In this document: positions 41,425 through 51,974 of the stretch, in pieces | Layout: each line of letters begins with the position of its first letter | How positions within the stretch are numbered: the first letter of the stretch is position 1 | Source: Falciphora oryzae | Lineage: Eukaryota > Ascomycota > Sordariomycetes > Magnaporthales > Magnaporthaceae | Assembly (NCBI GenBank): GCA_000733355.1 | Contig: JNVV01000017.1 | Coordinates: 347,792-411,791 of the forward strand | Length of the DNA stretch: 64,000 nucleotides | Direction: 5' to 3' | Made by a program: the position numbers and the translations under genes | Notes under the pieces: model-generated | What the model saw: the letters and a program-made list of their open reading frames with translations, nothing else | Told to the model about the DNA's origin: nothing | The model's database searches: none

Positions 41425-42000
41425 CTATCGCTTATTCGGAGTTGCGGTTTTGTTTTCGCTATGGATAGGAGGGAGCGGAGTAGGGAGGGTAATAGCACGC
41501 GCAAGGCGATCCGCCAAGAGCAAGGGTTTCGGGTCCTGCCCTAGGGAGGTCATGATGGACCTATAAGTGTCGCTTAATGCACCGGCAAAGAACTCCTCTA
41601 TGGGATTCAGGTCGGGGGAAAGTACGCCGGAAGGCAGACAGGCTTGATCCCGGCCGTCGTGCTCAAGCCATTTTGAGCGGTGAAATGAGGCATTGACTAC
41701 CAGTCTACCACAAGCACAGATCTGAGATCCCGTCACCTGCCACAATGCAGTAGCATTCCTCAGCGGAGTCCTCGAAGGCGGCGCTATCTGTGCGACCTTG
41801 GAACACACGGGCAAACACGATGCCATCCTGGGCATACGCTGGTAAAATCCAGCAATTATCTCTGGCCCCGACGGAATTGGGGCCACCTGGATGGGCGCCG
41901 CCCCCAGAGGAGAGCACCCGAGACCACCCAATCCTCCTAAACCTAGTCCGCGCATTACACCCCGATTCGTTTATACTATACGCCGAGTGGTACGAACGGA
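41425..42000 (-). pseudogene. Tc1/mariner-type transposase fragment
   Basis: The minus-strand frame contains NASFHRSKWLEHDG, where active relatives have an Asp before Asn-Ala-Ser, and LSPDLNPIEEFF. The latter is the signature around the last catalytic acid of DDE-type Tc1/mariner transposases. The order and spacing fit the C-terminal catalytic half. Upstream frames to about 42480 are scrambled. The remnant separates the AAA gene from the PNP gene. Confidence 0.6.
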
Positions 42001-42580
42001 ACTTAGAGAGCCGATGTTGGTAGAAGTACGCAGCTTAGCACTGGGTTTACGAGCGACGCGACGCCTTTGTCGATCCAAAGCAGCGAAGGATTCCTCGGGG
42101 ACTTCAGATGGTGCGATCAGAGCAGCTAGCGATTTTGGCCATTTTTGTGCCCGTTAGTTTGCCGCTTCCTGTTATGGCACGAACCATTTCATACCGCGAA
42201 GTCGCAAAATTATCTCAGCAGGCTCAGACGTCGTCTCGTCCTGCATCTTTCCCCGCGGGCCGATACGGGTGGATAGAAGGGCCACAAATACATAGCGACT
42301 TTGCAGACCCCCATTGAAAACCATTCTTGAAGCCTGTTCGCTGTCATTGGGTGCACTGGCTTACGCCACTTGATTTTGGTGATGCGGGCAGCCGCCAGGA
42401 GGTCTGAGCCTGCCGAGATGACTGTGGGATTGGTCTGGCTGGCTCGGGACGGGGCAATCCTCGGATAGTTGGGCTGAAACACAGTCTACTCGGGCCGCAT
42501 GGTCAGACTCCATCACCAGTTTCGTACTCCCTGCCGTGCTGTCACCCAGGACCCCGCGCAACCGAGCCCGGCCTATAAGT

Positions 42581-43546
42581 ATGGCTCGCCCAGCTGGTCG
42601 TGGCGATTTTCAAATTGCCATCATCTGCGCCCTCACAATTGAGGCCGATGCCGTGGAGGCTCTCTTCGACCGCCAATGGGACGACGGAGATCCTCCTTAC
42701 GACAAAGCTCCCGGCGATCCCAACGCCTACTCCACCGGCTCCATCGGCCGCCACAACGTTGTGCTCGCTCACATGCCCAGCATGGGGAAGGTCAATGCTG
42801 CGCTCGTGGCGAGCAACTGCCGTACCAGCTTCCCCAACATCAAACTCGCTCTTGTCGTTGGCGTCTGCGGCGCGGCGCCCTTTGCGCCCAGCAACAATGA
42901 TGAGATTGTGCTCGGCGACGTCATCATAAGCGATGGCGTTATCCAATACGATCTCGGACGGCGGCTTCCCGAGCACTTCGTGCGTAAAGACACTCTTTTT
43001 GACTCTCTGGGGAGGCCCAACACGGAGATCCGTTCGCTTGTGGTGAAGTTGAAGGGTATCCGCGGCCGAACGACGCTTAGAAGCAAAATGGCCAGCTATA
43101 TGGAAGGGCTCCAGAAACAGCCGGCGCTGAAAGCGGAGTATCCAGGCGTCCAGCACGACCGGCTTTTCGAAGCGACATACCGCCACGTCGGCGATGGGAT
43201 GATGTGCGAAGACTGCGGCTGTAGCGGTCGGTTGGTTTCCCGCCCTCGCCTCGATCAGGGCATACCGCAACCTGCGGTCCACTTCGGCTTGATCGCGTCT
43301 GGCGATACGGTGATGAAAGCTGGGGAAGAGCGTGATGACATCGTACGACGGGAGGGCGTCGTCGGTTTCGAGATGGAGGGAGCCGGGGTGTGGGACAGCT
43401 TCCCATGCGTGGCGATCAAGGGCGTTTGCGACTACGCGGACAGCCACAAGACGAAGGTATGGCAGTGGTACGCAGCAGCAACGGCGGCAGCATGTATGAA
43501 GGCTTTTTTGGACTATTGGACACCTTCAGTTACTACCGGTGCGTGA
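42581..43546 (+). CDS. PNP/UDP phosphorylase-family protein (NLR-type N-terminal module)
   Basis: 321 residues from the ATG at 42581 (MARPAGRGDFQIAIICAL). The fold's landmarks are in order: IAIICALTIEADAVEALFD at the start, VVLAHMPSMGKVNAALVA, LALVVGVCGAAP, GDVIISDGVIQYDLGR, a basic variable middle, FGLIASGDTVMK, GFEMEGAGVWD, and CVAIKGVCDYADSHK. In fungi this module is typically the N-terminus of NLR-like proteins, followed by a NACHT or NB-ARC ATPase; bacterial-type relatives cleave or phosphorolyse nucleosides. Here it ends in a stop, and NACHT-like sequence begins about 330 bp later as a separate, damaged piece. It may therefore be the truncated head of an NLR or a stand-alone enzyme. Confidence 0.85.
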   Translation: MARPAGRGDFQIAIICALTIEADAVEALFDRQWDDGDPPYDKAPGDPNAYSTGSIGRHNVVLAHMPSMGKVNAALVASNCRTSFPNIKLALVVGVCGAAPFAPSNNDEIVLGDVIISDGVIQYDLGRRLPEHFVRKDTLFDSLGRPNTEIRSLVVKLKGIRGRTTLRSKMASYMEGLQKQPALKAEYPGVQHDRLFEATYRHVGDGMMCEDCGCSGRLVSRPRLDQGIPQPAVHFGLIASGDTVMKAGEERDDIVRREGVVGFEMEGAGVWDSFPCVAIKGVCDYADSHKTKVWQWYAAATAAACMKAFLDYWTPSVTTGA

Positions 43547-43879
43547 TAGCGTCGTCTTCGCAATGGTTGGAACGGATTTGCTGATCTCTTTTGGGGTAGG
43601 TCGAGTTCCAGAACAACCCACCGGCCCTTGGCGTACGTAGTTGGCCTTTCATTCGGAATCTCTGACGGATGAAAACTTACACGGTTCGCAGTTCTCATTC
43701 CATTCCTAAAAACCGACGCATTTGTCGGTCGAGGCGCCATGCCTGAGAAATTGCAACAACTCGTGGGTACTCCACAGGCAGTGGCCCCGCTCGTTGGTTT
43801 GGGCGGCATGGACGGGTCCAAACTTGTTTCTCCGAACGAGGGAACGATCCCCGGAGCCGTCAAATGTAGGACGAGGCTT
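43547..43879. other. Spacer between PNP gene and NACHT-like fragment
   Basis: Plus-strand frames here are broken. Some may be decayed coding sequence that once joined the two modules. Confidence 0.35.
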
Positions 43880-44760
43880 TTTTGACCACAGGTTACAAGG
43901 CCGTGGCCGAGCTGACTACTGCGCCAGGCGACTCGACTAGGCTCAATGAAGTCCACCTCGACGTTAGAGACATGAGGCCTCGCATCGTCGACATGCATTT
44001 CGACAAAATCCTCGACATCATGAGGCCGAAACGGTCACCCGAAAACGCACTCCAGAAACACAAGTCGATCGCCAGGCGCTCCTCTCTCTGGAGGAGCCAG
44101 AACCGGAACACCCTCGAACTTTTACAGCGCATCGGGCAGTGGGCTTCCGCACCCAAGTCGTCGTTGCTGGTCCTGCAGACGCAGCCGCGAGCCCACGCCC
44201 GGGTCAAGGAGATCGCCGCCGAGTTGATCGGATTTCTGCAGCCGCAGTCACCGAAGGTCATTTGGTACCTATCGAGCACGGGCATCGAGGACGAGTGCGC
44301 TTCCGCGCTCGGGGTCCTGCGGAGCCTGATATTCCAGTCTATGAAGCTGGTGCCGGAACTCATCGCCTCGGAGCTGGGCAACTTCTCCACGGCCAAGCTG
44401 CGTGCGTCGCACTCTGAGAACGAGTGGCTCGACTTGCTGTGCGGCATCCTTCAGCATTTAAATGCCTGCTTCATCATCATTGAAGCAGAGGATGTCTTCA
44501 GAAACGAGGAGTCGGGGCAACTCGTGGGGCTGTTACAGAGGTTGGCCGACCGCTTCCGAGATTCGGGGGCTGCGATCAAGCTCCTGGTTGTCAACTACAG
44601 TTGCACTTGGCCGAGCCCCGATGAGCCTCGATCGGAAGGCGTGCCAGTGGTGCTTGTTGTCAACCGAGAAGCTCCTGTCCCTCCGCGGCTCAGAAGACCT
44701 GGGGCGCGTTCTGTGTTCCGCGGGGCTGCCTGGAGCCGTAACCTGAGTCGTACAACGTAG
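43880..44760 (+). pseudogene. NACHT/STAND-like fragment
   Basis: The open frame (292 residues) contains SSLLVLQTQPRAHARVKEIA, VIWYLSSTG, ALGVLRSLIFQSMKLVPELI and ACFIIIEAEDVFRNE. That spacing is what I expect of a NACHT-type ATPase between its first strand and the Walker-B-like strand. No clear P-loop (G-x4-G-K-[ST]) is visible, so it is a degenerate ATPase or a related region. The C-terminus changes to Pro/Arg-rich sequence near 44640, suggesting a frameshift. It lies directly downstream of the PNP module. Confidence 0.4.
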
Positions 44761-45203
44761 CTACTAGCAATAGGTTCGCGGCTGTAACGGGCTTAGGCCG
44801 TTGCAGGGCGCACTCGGCGAAGCTAGAAAGAGTTTATCCTCTGTATAAGGGGAAAAGGGGGGGACAAAAATCCCTGGGGGATGTGTCCCCGGGTCGGCAC
44901 CAACTAGTCCGGGTCGGCCGGGTCGCTTCCGGGCAACGGGCGTCGGACAATGGGCGTTCGGGCGCGGGGTGTGCGCTCGTGTATCTGTGTCGTGTCTTGT
45001 GTGTTGTGACCTGCGTGCGTATGTCGAGTGCGTATGTCCGTGTATGCGCTTGTGTATGCACGAACCCGCCGTCGCGTCGCATGGCGCTAAATATGGGCGC
45101 TGCATGTTAGGTGGCTCCAAGAGGTCTTCCAGGTCCCCCTGATCATCATCATGATCGATGTAAGTACGAAAAGCTGGTGCTCTAAGGAAAGAATCAGGAA
45201 TAT
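44761..45203. other. Intergenic, nothing recognised
   Basis: GT-rich stretch (about 44970-45065) and no gene signal. Confidence 0.4.
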
Positions 45204-45435
45204 TGTTGGATCAATGGCAGCGCACGCACTTGGACCTCGGCAAAGGACGTGCCACAGCCCCTTTCAGGGGCTGTAGGGCCCCCACAAGCCTCCCTATAAA
45301 AGGGGGCCTCTGGCCCCTCCAGTACAGATAGATCCTACCTACTCGACACGCATGCATACAAGACTTTGATCACTGATCAGTGTGCGTCACCTTGGGAGAT
45401 CTCCGTGCCCTACAAGAGTAACACTCCTACCAACA
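45204..45435 (+). mobile_element. Solo LTR of a second Copia family
   Basis: A 232-bp element starting TGTTGGATC and ending CTCCTACCAACA, flanked by the 5-bp duplication AATAT (45199-45203 and 45436-45440). It contains a TATAAAAGG box near 45295. Its last 12 bases equal the sense-strand end of the large Copia LTRs, but the rest differs, so it is a related yet distinct family. Confidence 0.9.
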
Positions 45436-45632
45436 AATATGAAAAAAACTAACAAATCGCAGGACGAGGTATGTGGCTTCTAGAGCCGTCCTGAGGTTGG
45501 CACTCGCTCACATCCCGCTAGAAATATCTCTTTAGCGAGAAGAGGACGATCGAGGAGGTCCAATCCTATACAAAGACGTCGTATGCCCCTAAGGAGGCAT
45601 GGACTGGTAAATCCCGATACACCGACGTTAAA

Positions 45633-45662
45633 TAAACTCTCTCTCTCTCTCCCTCTCTTTGC
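45633..45662. repeat. (CT)n microsatellite
   Basis: A run of CT units followed by CCCTCTCTTTGCAG. The latter would also serve as a splice acceptor, but no matching exon was recognised. Confidence 0.7.
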
Positions 45663-46243
45663 AGCCGCCCAAGCTGCCATAACAGCAGGTACTGTAAGGC
45701 GGTGCAACTTTTACTAGGAGCAATTGTAGTGAAAGTTGAGGGGATGTGGTGATTGGTTAAAAAAGTGATGTGGCTGGGGGTGGGAAAAAATGGCATGTGG
45801 CTTCCGCTCCACGGCTGGTCTGGGCCTCCGGGGCTAGCAGGTTGGGTAGGCCGATGGTCCAAAGATACCTATTTTAGTGTGGCCGTTGAACGGTTGCCTG
45901 TTGTCCATGCGCCTGCCGGTGTGGTCATACAAGGACTTCCTTCCCACCGACTTTGATCTGTTTTGTTCTTGCATATTACACCAACACCAATTCCCCCGTC
46001 CCTGCCTGCCTGCCTGCACAACATCTTCTACCAGTCCAGTACTTGCTTTGGGACTCTGATAACTTTGATCGTCGTCTTTTTTTCTCGCTCACCTTTTTTT
46101 TTTTCGCTCACGCTTTGCCGCCCCCAGTTCAGACGTTTACGCGCGCTTCGTGCTTTTCCCGTCCTTTCAGACGTAAGCAGCCCTGTTTCCGTCCTCCCCT
46201 TTGAACAATTGGTCTCCGATCGCTAACACTTCGCAGTATCGCC
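45663..46243. other. Intergenic, nothing recognised
   Basis: Pyrimidine-rich sequence upstream of the spliced gene at 46244, with no motif of note. Confidence 0.4.
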
Positions 46244-47101
46244 ATGTCTTCCATTCGGTAACATACGGCCATCTATGGTGCCCTCGGGACCTTCTCCTCG
46301 CTGCCTATAGTTAGCGCCAACACCCGCGCTCGTCGAATCGAGCTGGCCTGCACAGCTCGGCTGGTTGCCGTTCCGGTCCCGCCTCTCGACCTCCCCTATG
46401 ACGATGACGGCGTGAACGACGAGCGCGACCGGCTGTTCGAGTCCGCCGTTCGGGAGGATTGTTGTGGCAATTGCCACTTCGACGTCCAGTCCGCCGGTGG
46501 CCCTCAGTCTCGTCCACGGCGCTGGTCCCGTTTCTCCCGTTTCTTAAATGGTCGGGCCTGCCGGCATCGACGGACCCTGCTCTCGTTGCTGGCTGAGCGA
46601 CTAGGAGTGCCGTCCTCTGTGAGTGTTGTCGTTTTTTTCTTTTCTGTTCGTAATTTGTTCTGACAGTTGTCCAGGCCCGCCGGCGAAGAGGAGCTGATCG
46701 CCGATGCCACGGTGTGCGCGACTGCCTGGCACCACCATGCCGGCCTCGACGGCGTCTTTCGGCGCGTGGCCTATCGCGGGCGCCACAACGTCACCGTGTA
46801 CGAGTACAGTCATGGGGTCTCGCTGACCACCCATCCCGACGCACACCTGGGCGCCGGCTACCAGTTTTACAGCGGCGAGCTGGTTCCGCTTGGTGCATCC
46901 GCTCACATCGACGGGCAGCCTGCGGCGCAGTACATCCAGTATAAGCCCGTGACCCGCGAGGCGCTAGACATTTTAGACTCTGACCGAGTTCGAGCTCCCC
47001 TGCCCGAGGGCATGGGCCAGGCCGATCGGATCCGCCTCGCGCAGCCCCTTTCGGATGTGTTGAGTGGGAGGTCGCTTGGGATTTTATATTTCCTCGGCTA
47101 A
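46244..47101 (+). CDS. Spliced orphan gene, 250 residues, unknown function
   Basis: The exons are 46244-46257 (14 nt), 46315-46618 and 46667-47101. The introns run GTAACA..TTAG and GTGAGT..CAG, and the joined frame is open to TAA. The very short first exon encodes only MSSIR. Exon 2 holds DLPYDDDGVNDERDRLFESA, a Cys cluster (EDCCGNCHFD) and a basic stretch. Exon 3 is globular-looking (VCATAWHHHAGLDGVFRRVA, VTVYEYSHGVSL) with no transmembrane segment. I recognise no family. The clean splice phases argue for a real gene. Confidence 0.55.
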
Positions 47102-48032
47102 TGTTTGCCCTCCATTCCAGGCCCTTGGCCTCTAGATTTCTTACGTGATACCTAGTCCTGGCTTGCCCGCAGGATTACAAACCGCCAGCATTCTCGACCC
47201 AGATCTCAATGGCTGGGCCGGCCGGGCCTAGCTGGCTACGCAATCAACCAACAACCGATGGGACGGCGCCGGGACACCCCGAAGCGGAGCAACAGGGACC
47301 ATGGATGATACTCTGACTGGACGAGGTTAGATAGCCCGAACACACCAGGAACATAATTAATGGGGAAATCTTTTCTGCATAAGCAGGGTCGGTCTAGGCA
47401 GACCAAAAGCAAAAAGTAACGAAGCCCCGCGTCGCGATATGTTCTTTGCTTAACTTCCATTGTGGGTCTGGCCTGGCCAACGAAAAGCTTGCCGAGTCAT
47501 TCTGCCGGTTCTGCTTTCAAGAACCCGCGGGCCTTGCCTGCTGCCAGTGGACTTTGTGCTTCGAGCTTGCGGCTTGTACCGCAGGTGCTGGGAAAATCCT
47601 GCACAAGCAACGGCCGGTAATCATGGATTCATATGGTTTTGTTTTCCTCTCCAGGGCGCAAGAGCAGAAATCGATGCCTAGAAGCACCGGCGGGTTCTAG
47701 TCAAACTTCCAGTTGTTGGGTGTGTCAGGACAGTCCGGCGATAGAGAAACCACTGCAATTTGATGTCTGTGCGGAGGAATGGGCAGGGGCATCTGGGCGC
47801 AGCCGGAAGCTTGGTGCGGCATGGAATCGGGCTGCCCCTTAGTCGCCCACGAGCTTGTTTCCCGATCGCCGCACGCCGTGCTTATTAGGAGTCGCCTCTC
47901 TGCCGTGCTCGCGGATCTCCTTTCTTTCAACGGCCTGCTAATTAGTAGACTTGACTCTAATTCACTCACCGCTCCGCGCTTTTGCGTGGCCTACACCCTA
48001 GCCAAGGCGGCGTCCCCCGATGATAAACCGCC
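47102..48032. other. Intergenic, nothing recognised
   Basis: About 930 bp with only short open frames. It includes the upstream region of the membrane-protein gene at 48033. Confidence 0.4.
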
Positions 48033-49370
48033 ATGGCTCCCGAGGACAACGGCATTACGGCCTACAACCCGCCACAGGGTACCGACGTCTTTCTCGTGGT
48101 TATATTCGCAACGATGGCGCTGTACAATGTCATAGAGCTGGCCTTCATCATTCCCATCACATTTAAACGGCGAAGCGGAAACTACTTCTGGTTCTTTGTG
48201 CTGGCGACAGGGTCCATAGTACCATATTCGGTGGGCTTTATATTGAAGGGCCTCAACGTACTGCCGCTGGCCATATACTTCTGGGTCCTTCTTACCTTCG
48301 TGGGCTGGTGCGGCATGATCTTGTTCCAGTCGCTTGTCCTGTGGTCGCGCTTGTGCTTCGTCGTCCACGGTCCTCGCCGCCTCCGTGCGGTGCTTTACGT
48401 GATCATCTTCGACGCCGTCATTTGCGACGTGCCCGGGGCCGTGCTGGTTTTCGGCTCCAACAGCAGCAATCCGGACCCTTTCGCGACGGCCTACAGCATT
48501 TTCGAAAGCATACAAGTAACCCTTTTCGCCATCCAGGAGCTCCTCATCTCGCTCGTCTACATCCGCGAAACAGCCAAGCTCCTGCGGTTGGAGAAGGCAA
48601 ACGCCGGCACGTTCAACCTCCCCGCCCGGCGCCGGGTCATGACGCACCTGATATACGTCAGTATCATTGTGGTTTTGCTCGACATCCCGACCATGGCGCT
48701 CCAGTTCAGCGGGCAGTATGCGACCCAGACGGCCTACAAGGCGTTCGCCTACAGCGTCAAGCTCAAGCTCGAGTTCAGCATCCTGAACCGCCTCGTCGAC
48801 GTTTCCCGGAACCGCAACGCCTCGGCACCGCAGTCGTTGCCCGTGTATACAGGCGACTGCCAGCCCATGAACGTCGTCGTGGCGTCGTCGTTATCCCCGA
48901 CCGATCCGAATCTCTCCAAGTCCCGAAACGACGCCACTCCCGCAACAAACCACCCTCTGCTCCCACGGCTCCCTCGGTTCTCCCGGCCTTTTGGTTGCAG
49001 TGGCGACCTCGAGAATCAGAACGGCGCCGGCGATGCCGCGCCGGTGGATCCGGCAATGGGTGCCGGGAGTGGTAGCCAGGCCATACAGGTGACGGTAGAG
49101 ACCCAAGTGACGATTGAAACTAGCGACAGTGGCAACCAAGCAGAGGCGGCAACAAGCGAGAAACGGGCGGAAGCAAAGGAGGCCGCCGGGCACGCGGAAG
49201 GGGCAGGGGGAAAAGGAAAAGCAGGAATACAAAGATCAGAAGAAGAAAAGCCGGAAAGGGGAGAAGCGGAAGTAGGAGCCGACCAACATAGCGCACGGCC
49301 ACCCCGACCGCACCTGTCAGAGAGCTTGACTTTACCAAACATGCTTTCCGAACGAGAGGCCGGTCCATAG
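48033..49370 (+). CDS. Seven-span fungal membrane protein (DUF7703-like)
   Basis: 445 residues in one exon, ATG in CCGCCATGGC. About seven hydrophobic segments fill residues 15-260 (for example VFLVVIFATMALYNVIELAF, FWFFVLATGSIVPYSVGFIL, LISLVYI, LIYVSIIVVLLDI). A NPxF-free loop and a YKAFAYSVKLKLEFSILNRL segment end the membrane part. The roughly 180-residue tail is hydrophilic, presumably cytosolic, and rich in Gln/Glu/Ala. The layout fits the fungal DUF7703 integral membrane proteins, whose ligand and role are unknown; receptor-like function is only a possibility. No damage is seen. Confidence 0.8.
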   Translation: MAPEDNGITAYNPPQGTDVFLVVIFATMALYNVIELAFIIPITFKRRSGNYFWFFVLATGSIVPYSVGFILKGLNVLPLAIYFWVLLTFVGWCGMILFQSLVLWSRLCFVVHGPRRLRAVLYVIIFDAVICDVPGAVLVFGSNSSNPDPFATAYSIFESIQVTLFAIQELLISLVYIRETAKLLRLEKANAGTFNLPARRRVMTHLIYVSIIVVLLDIPTMALQFSGQYATQTAYKAFAYSVKLKLEFSILNRLVDVSRNRNASAPQSLPVYTGDCQPMNVVVASSLSPTDPNLSKSRNDATPATNHPLLPRLPRFSRPFGCSGDLENQNGAGDAAPVDPAMGAGSGSQAIQVTVETQVTIETSDSGNQAEAATSEKRAEAKEAAGHAEGAGGKGKAGIQRSEEEKPERGEAEVGADQHSARPPRPHLSESLTLPNMLSEREAGP

Positions 49371-49837
49371 TGTGAGGCGGCTTATACGACACGGCAGCGG
49401 AGTATCCCGACAGCCTGGCTCTTATCATTGCTTTCGGTTTCGAGAACAGGAAAAGCGAGAACGAAGGATGGTTTCGATCATGGAAGGCATAATGTATGTC
49501 ACTTGGCTTAGTGAAGCCAGCGATCATGAGCCTGGCACCGGATGGAAAGCGACTGGATGTTCAATCAGCGAGACGGTCTTACAACTTGAGTTTTTTAACC
49601 CCAGACTGATCTCCATTCAGAAACCTGGTATTATATGGCCGCGTGTGATTCGCCTGGGGGCAATTTCAAGGACGGCTTCGTGTATCCAGTCAGAGGGCGG
49701 GGATGGCGAAGGGTTGGATTTGTCGACGAGCACTACTACGGGCGTGCCTGGTGCACGGTAGGAGTGTATTTGATGCAGACGTTGCAAGAATCCTATGGAC
49801 TGAACACCCGGCACGAAGTCACACTCCTGGGTACACT
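49371..49837. other. Intergenic, nothing recognised
   Basis: No gene signal lies between the membrane-protein gene and the ZIP fragment. Confidence 0.4.
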
Positions 49838-50235
49838 TCATCCATGCTTGACCCTGTCGTTCAAGAGGAACTTATGGGCCATAAACCCAACTAGACCGGT
49901 GTAGAGCAGGATGCCAGCCGAGATGGCGTCCAAGACGCCAATGACAACCAGGGCCGTGTGCGTCTTCGGCTCCAGCGTCCCTCGCAGCCCGAGGCCGGCA
50001 GCGATGGCGATTGGCGTGGATAACGAGTAGGCGAGGCTGAGGACATACGGCAGCCACTCGCCGCCAGACAGCCAGATATCGATGGCAAAGCAGGATCCGA
50101 GGCCCAGACCTTCAAATGTCTGGTGGAAGACTAGAACAACGTAAAGGATGAACTCCTCTCCCGAGACTGCCAGTGTCAGGCCAATGAGGATAAAGTGGAA
50201 GACAACCCCGAACTCGAGAATTAATAAAGTGGTGA
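49838..50235 (-). pseudogene. ZIP-family zinc transporter, C-terminal fragment
   Basis: The minus-strand frame starts inside the family at LEFGVVFHFILIGLTLAVSG and keeps VFHQTFEGLGLGS, which holds the metal-binding His and Glu of transmembrane segment 5. It also keeps LAYSLSTPIAIAAGLGLRG and LVVIGVLDAISAGILLYTGLVGF. The usual His-Ser in segment 4 reads His-Phe. The N-terminal half and the last segment are missing, and upstream sequence is unrelated. It would be a plasma-membrane or vacuolar zinc importer if complete. Confidence 0.8.
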
Positions 50236-51037
50236 GCGGGCTGGCCTGACCAACCCCCCTTCTGCTTGCTGGACCTGCTGATTCGGCGGGCAAGACACGT
50301 GGCCAGCCGTTTCAGGGCCTGTTTCCGTATATTATTCGGTTGGTCATGGCTACTACCAAGTGTAGTAGGAATAGACAATCGCATACCAGCAGGGCCCTTC
50401 TTTTAGTCAGGTGCTTGACTGGAACCTTTGATGAACTCAAGCGAAGGGTTATAACCGCCGACGCCGTGGAGACTGGTTCTCGGGGCTTTGCTGATGCGTC
50501 CTTAGCCTCCCCAAAAAGGAGGTTACTTTACTATTTAATATGTTATAAGGCTTTCTGTTCCAGTTAGCCATTCCCATGGGATTTAGGAGAAAATGGCACC
50601 GGCTACGGCTATGGATCCTGTTACTAAGACAACCTTTAAACCGGCAAGTGGAGTAGGTACTGTCCCGGCACTGTTTGGGCTTCGAGTCGGGAACGGGGAT
50701 GAGGAGCTTGAAGCGGTGCCGCTACTGCCTGACCCGTTGCTTCCAACAAGCGCAGAAAGGGTTGGATCGGATGTAAAGGAAGCCGACACGCTCGAAGCGT
50801 TCTTGCAGAAGTCGGGCATGTTGCCCGTTCCCGCGACGAAGGTGATGGCGGAACACTAAAGTGCGTCCCATCCCAGTCGCTAGGGCCAGTTTTGCGGTCG
50901 AATGCGGTTTGCAATAGTTCTATGGGCTGTGGTAGATGCCGTTTACGCGCTGGGCCCGAAATGCAAGGCATTTGACGAATGATTAATTGCAGACGAACGC
51001 GGACGAGATTTAAGGAATAGGGGACAGAGTGATTTAC
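50236..51037. other. No clear gene
   Basis: An 88-codon open frame at 50593-50859 (MAPATAMDPVTK..) has no recognisable motif. The remainder is without signal. Confidence 0.3.
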
Positions 51038-51322
51038 TGTAACAAGGGGTCAAAGACGGCTTGGAGAAGGATCTCTATATTGCAGATAATCTTTCTATGG
51101 GCTCAAGAGATGCTTGAGGAAGAAGGAATCTTTCATGGAGGACATAGGAGATGGCAGGGTTTATATAAACCACCCTGTGATCCGTGCGAAGTATTGAGTA
51201 CATGATTCACACTGCCCTTCCGGCCTTCGGCCTTTGGGCCTCGGGGCCGTTGGGCACCTATACCGGTTCCCGGACCTTCTGTGGGGCCGATTAGGTGAGT
51301 CCACAGGTTCTTCCGTGTGACA
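51038..51322 (-). mobile_element. Solo LTR F
   Basis: A 285-bp LTR, TGTAACAAGG to CGTGTGACA, flanked by the 5-bp duplication TTTAC (51033-51037 and 51323-51327). First subfamily, with copies at 15819 and 25252. It is the only copy of the family outside the left transposon block. Confidence 0.93.
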
Positions 51323-51642
51323 TTTACCGCGAGCGCGGGGAAGTCGGGAGGAAGCGATGCAGAGGTACGCGAGCACGTGCTGAAAGTCGTAAAGGTCGTG
51401 AAGGCCGTAAAGGGAATGCTGGAAAGGGCAGGAGGCCGGGGGCGTTGGTAGTCGTAGCGGTGGTGGTCGTGATCGTCTGGTCCGGAGGCAGAGTTCCTCT
51501 CTTCTCCTTTTTTCCTTTTTTTACTGCGAGTGTAGCTTAAATTGACAGGTTCCGTGAAGGTGCAATCAATTTTAAAAGTGACAAGAGGCAACGGACCGAG
51601 TAAAAGCGCAGTGGATCAGGATTTGCTAGATTTAAATGATTG

Positions 51643-51827
51643 ATGTTGTTGCGGCCAGACTAATGGAAGCACGATGGCCTTGCATTGGCGATATGAAGGA
51701 AAAGGCGCTGGTCGCGCCCGAAGTTGTCGTGAGCCCCCCCCCCCCCCCCCCCTATGTGGCTTGCGCGCTTGCGCCTGCCTCACAGTTGTGGCGGTGCCAC
51801 TGGACGTCTGGCTCGTGGCGGAACCGT
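51643..51827 (+). repeat. Dispersed direct repeat, copy 1
   Basis: It matches 58574-58735 in the same orientation: TTGCGGCCAGACTAATGGA, CCTTGCATTGGCG, then TATGTGGCTTGCGC and GGCGGTGCCACTGGACGTCT. A 17-base C run at about 51730-51749 is unique to this copy. I do not recognise the source. Confidence 0.75.
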
Positions 51828-51974
51828 CACACCCGCCCACGCCCACTCTTTTTCCCGACGACACAACCCGCCTCCGTCCGCTTTCGACATCTCCAACATC
51901 TGATACCAGAAAAACCACAGCAACGATATAAACGACATGCATTTTGACCCCGGCTGGCTGGGCCGCCTTGGCGT

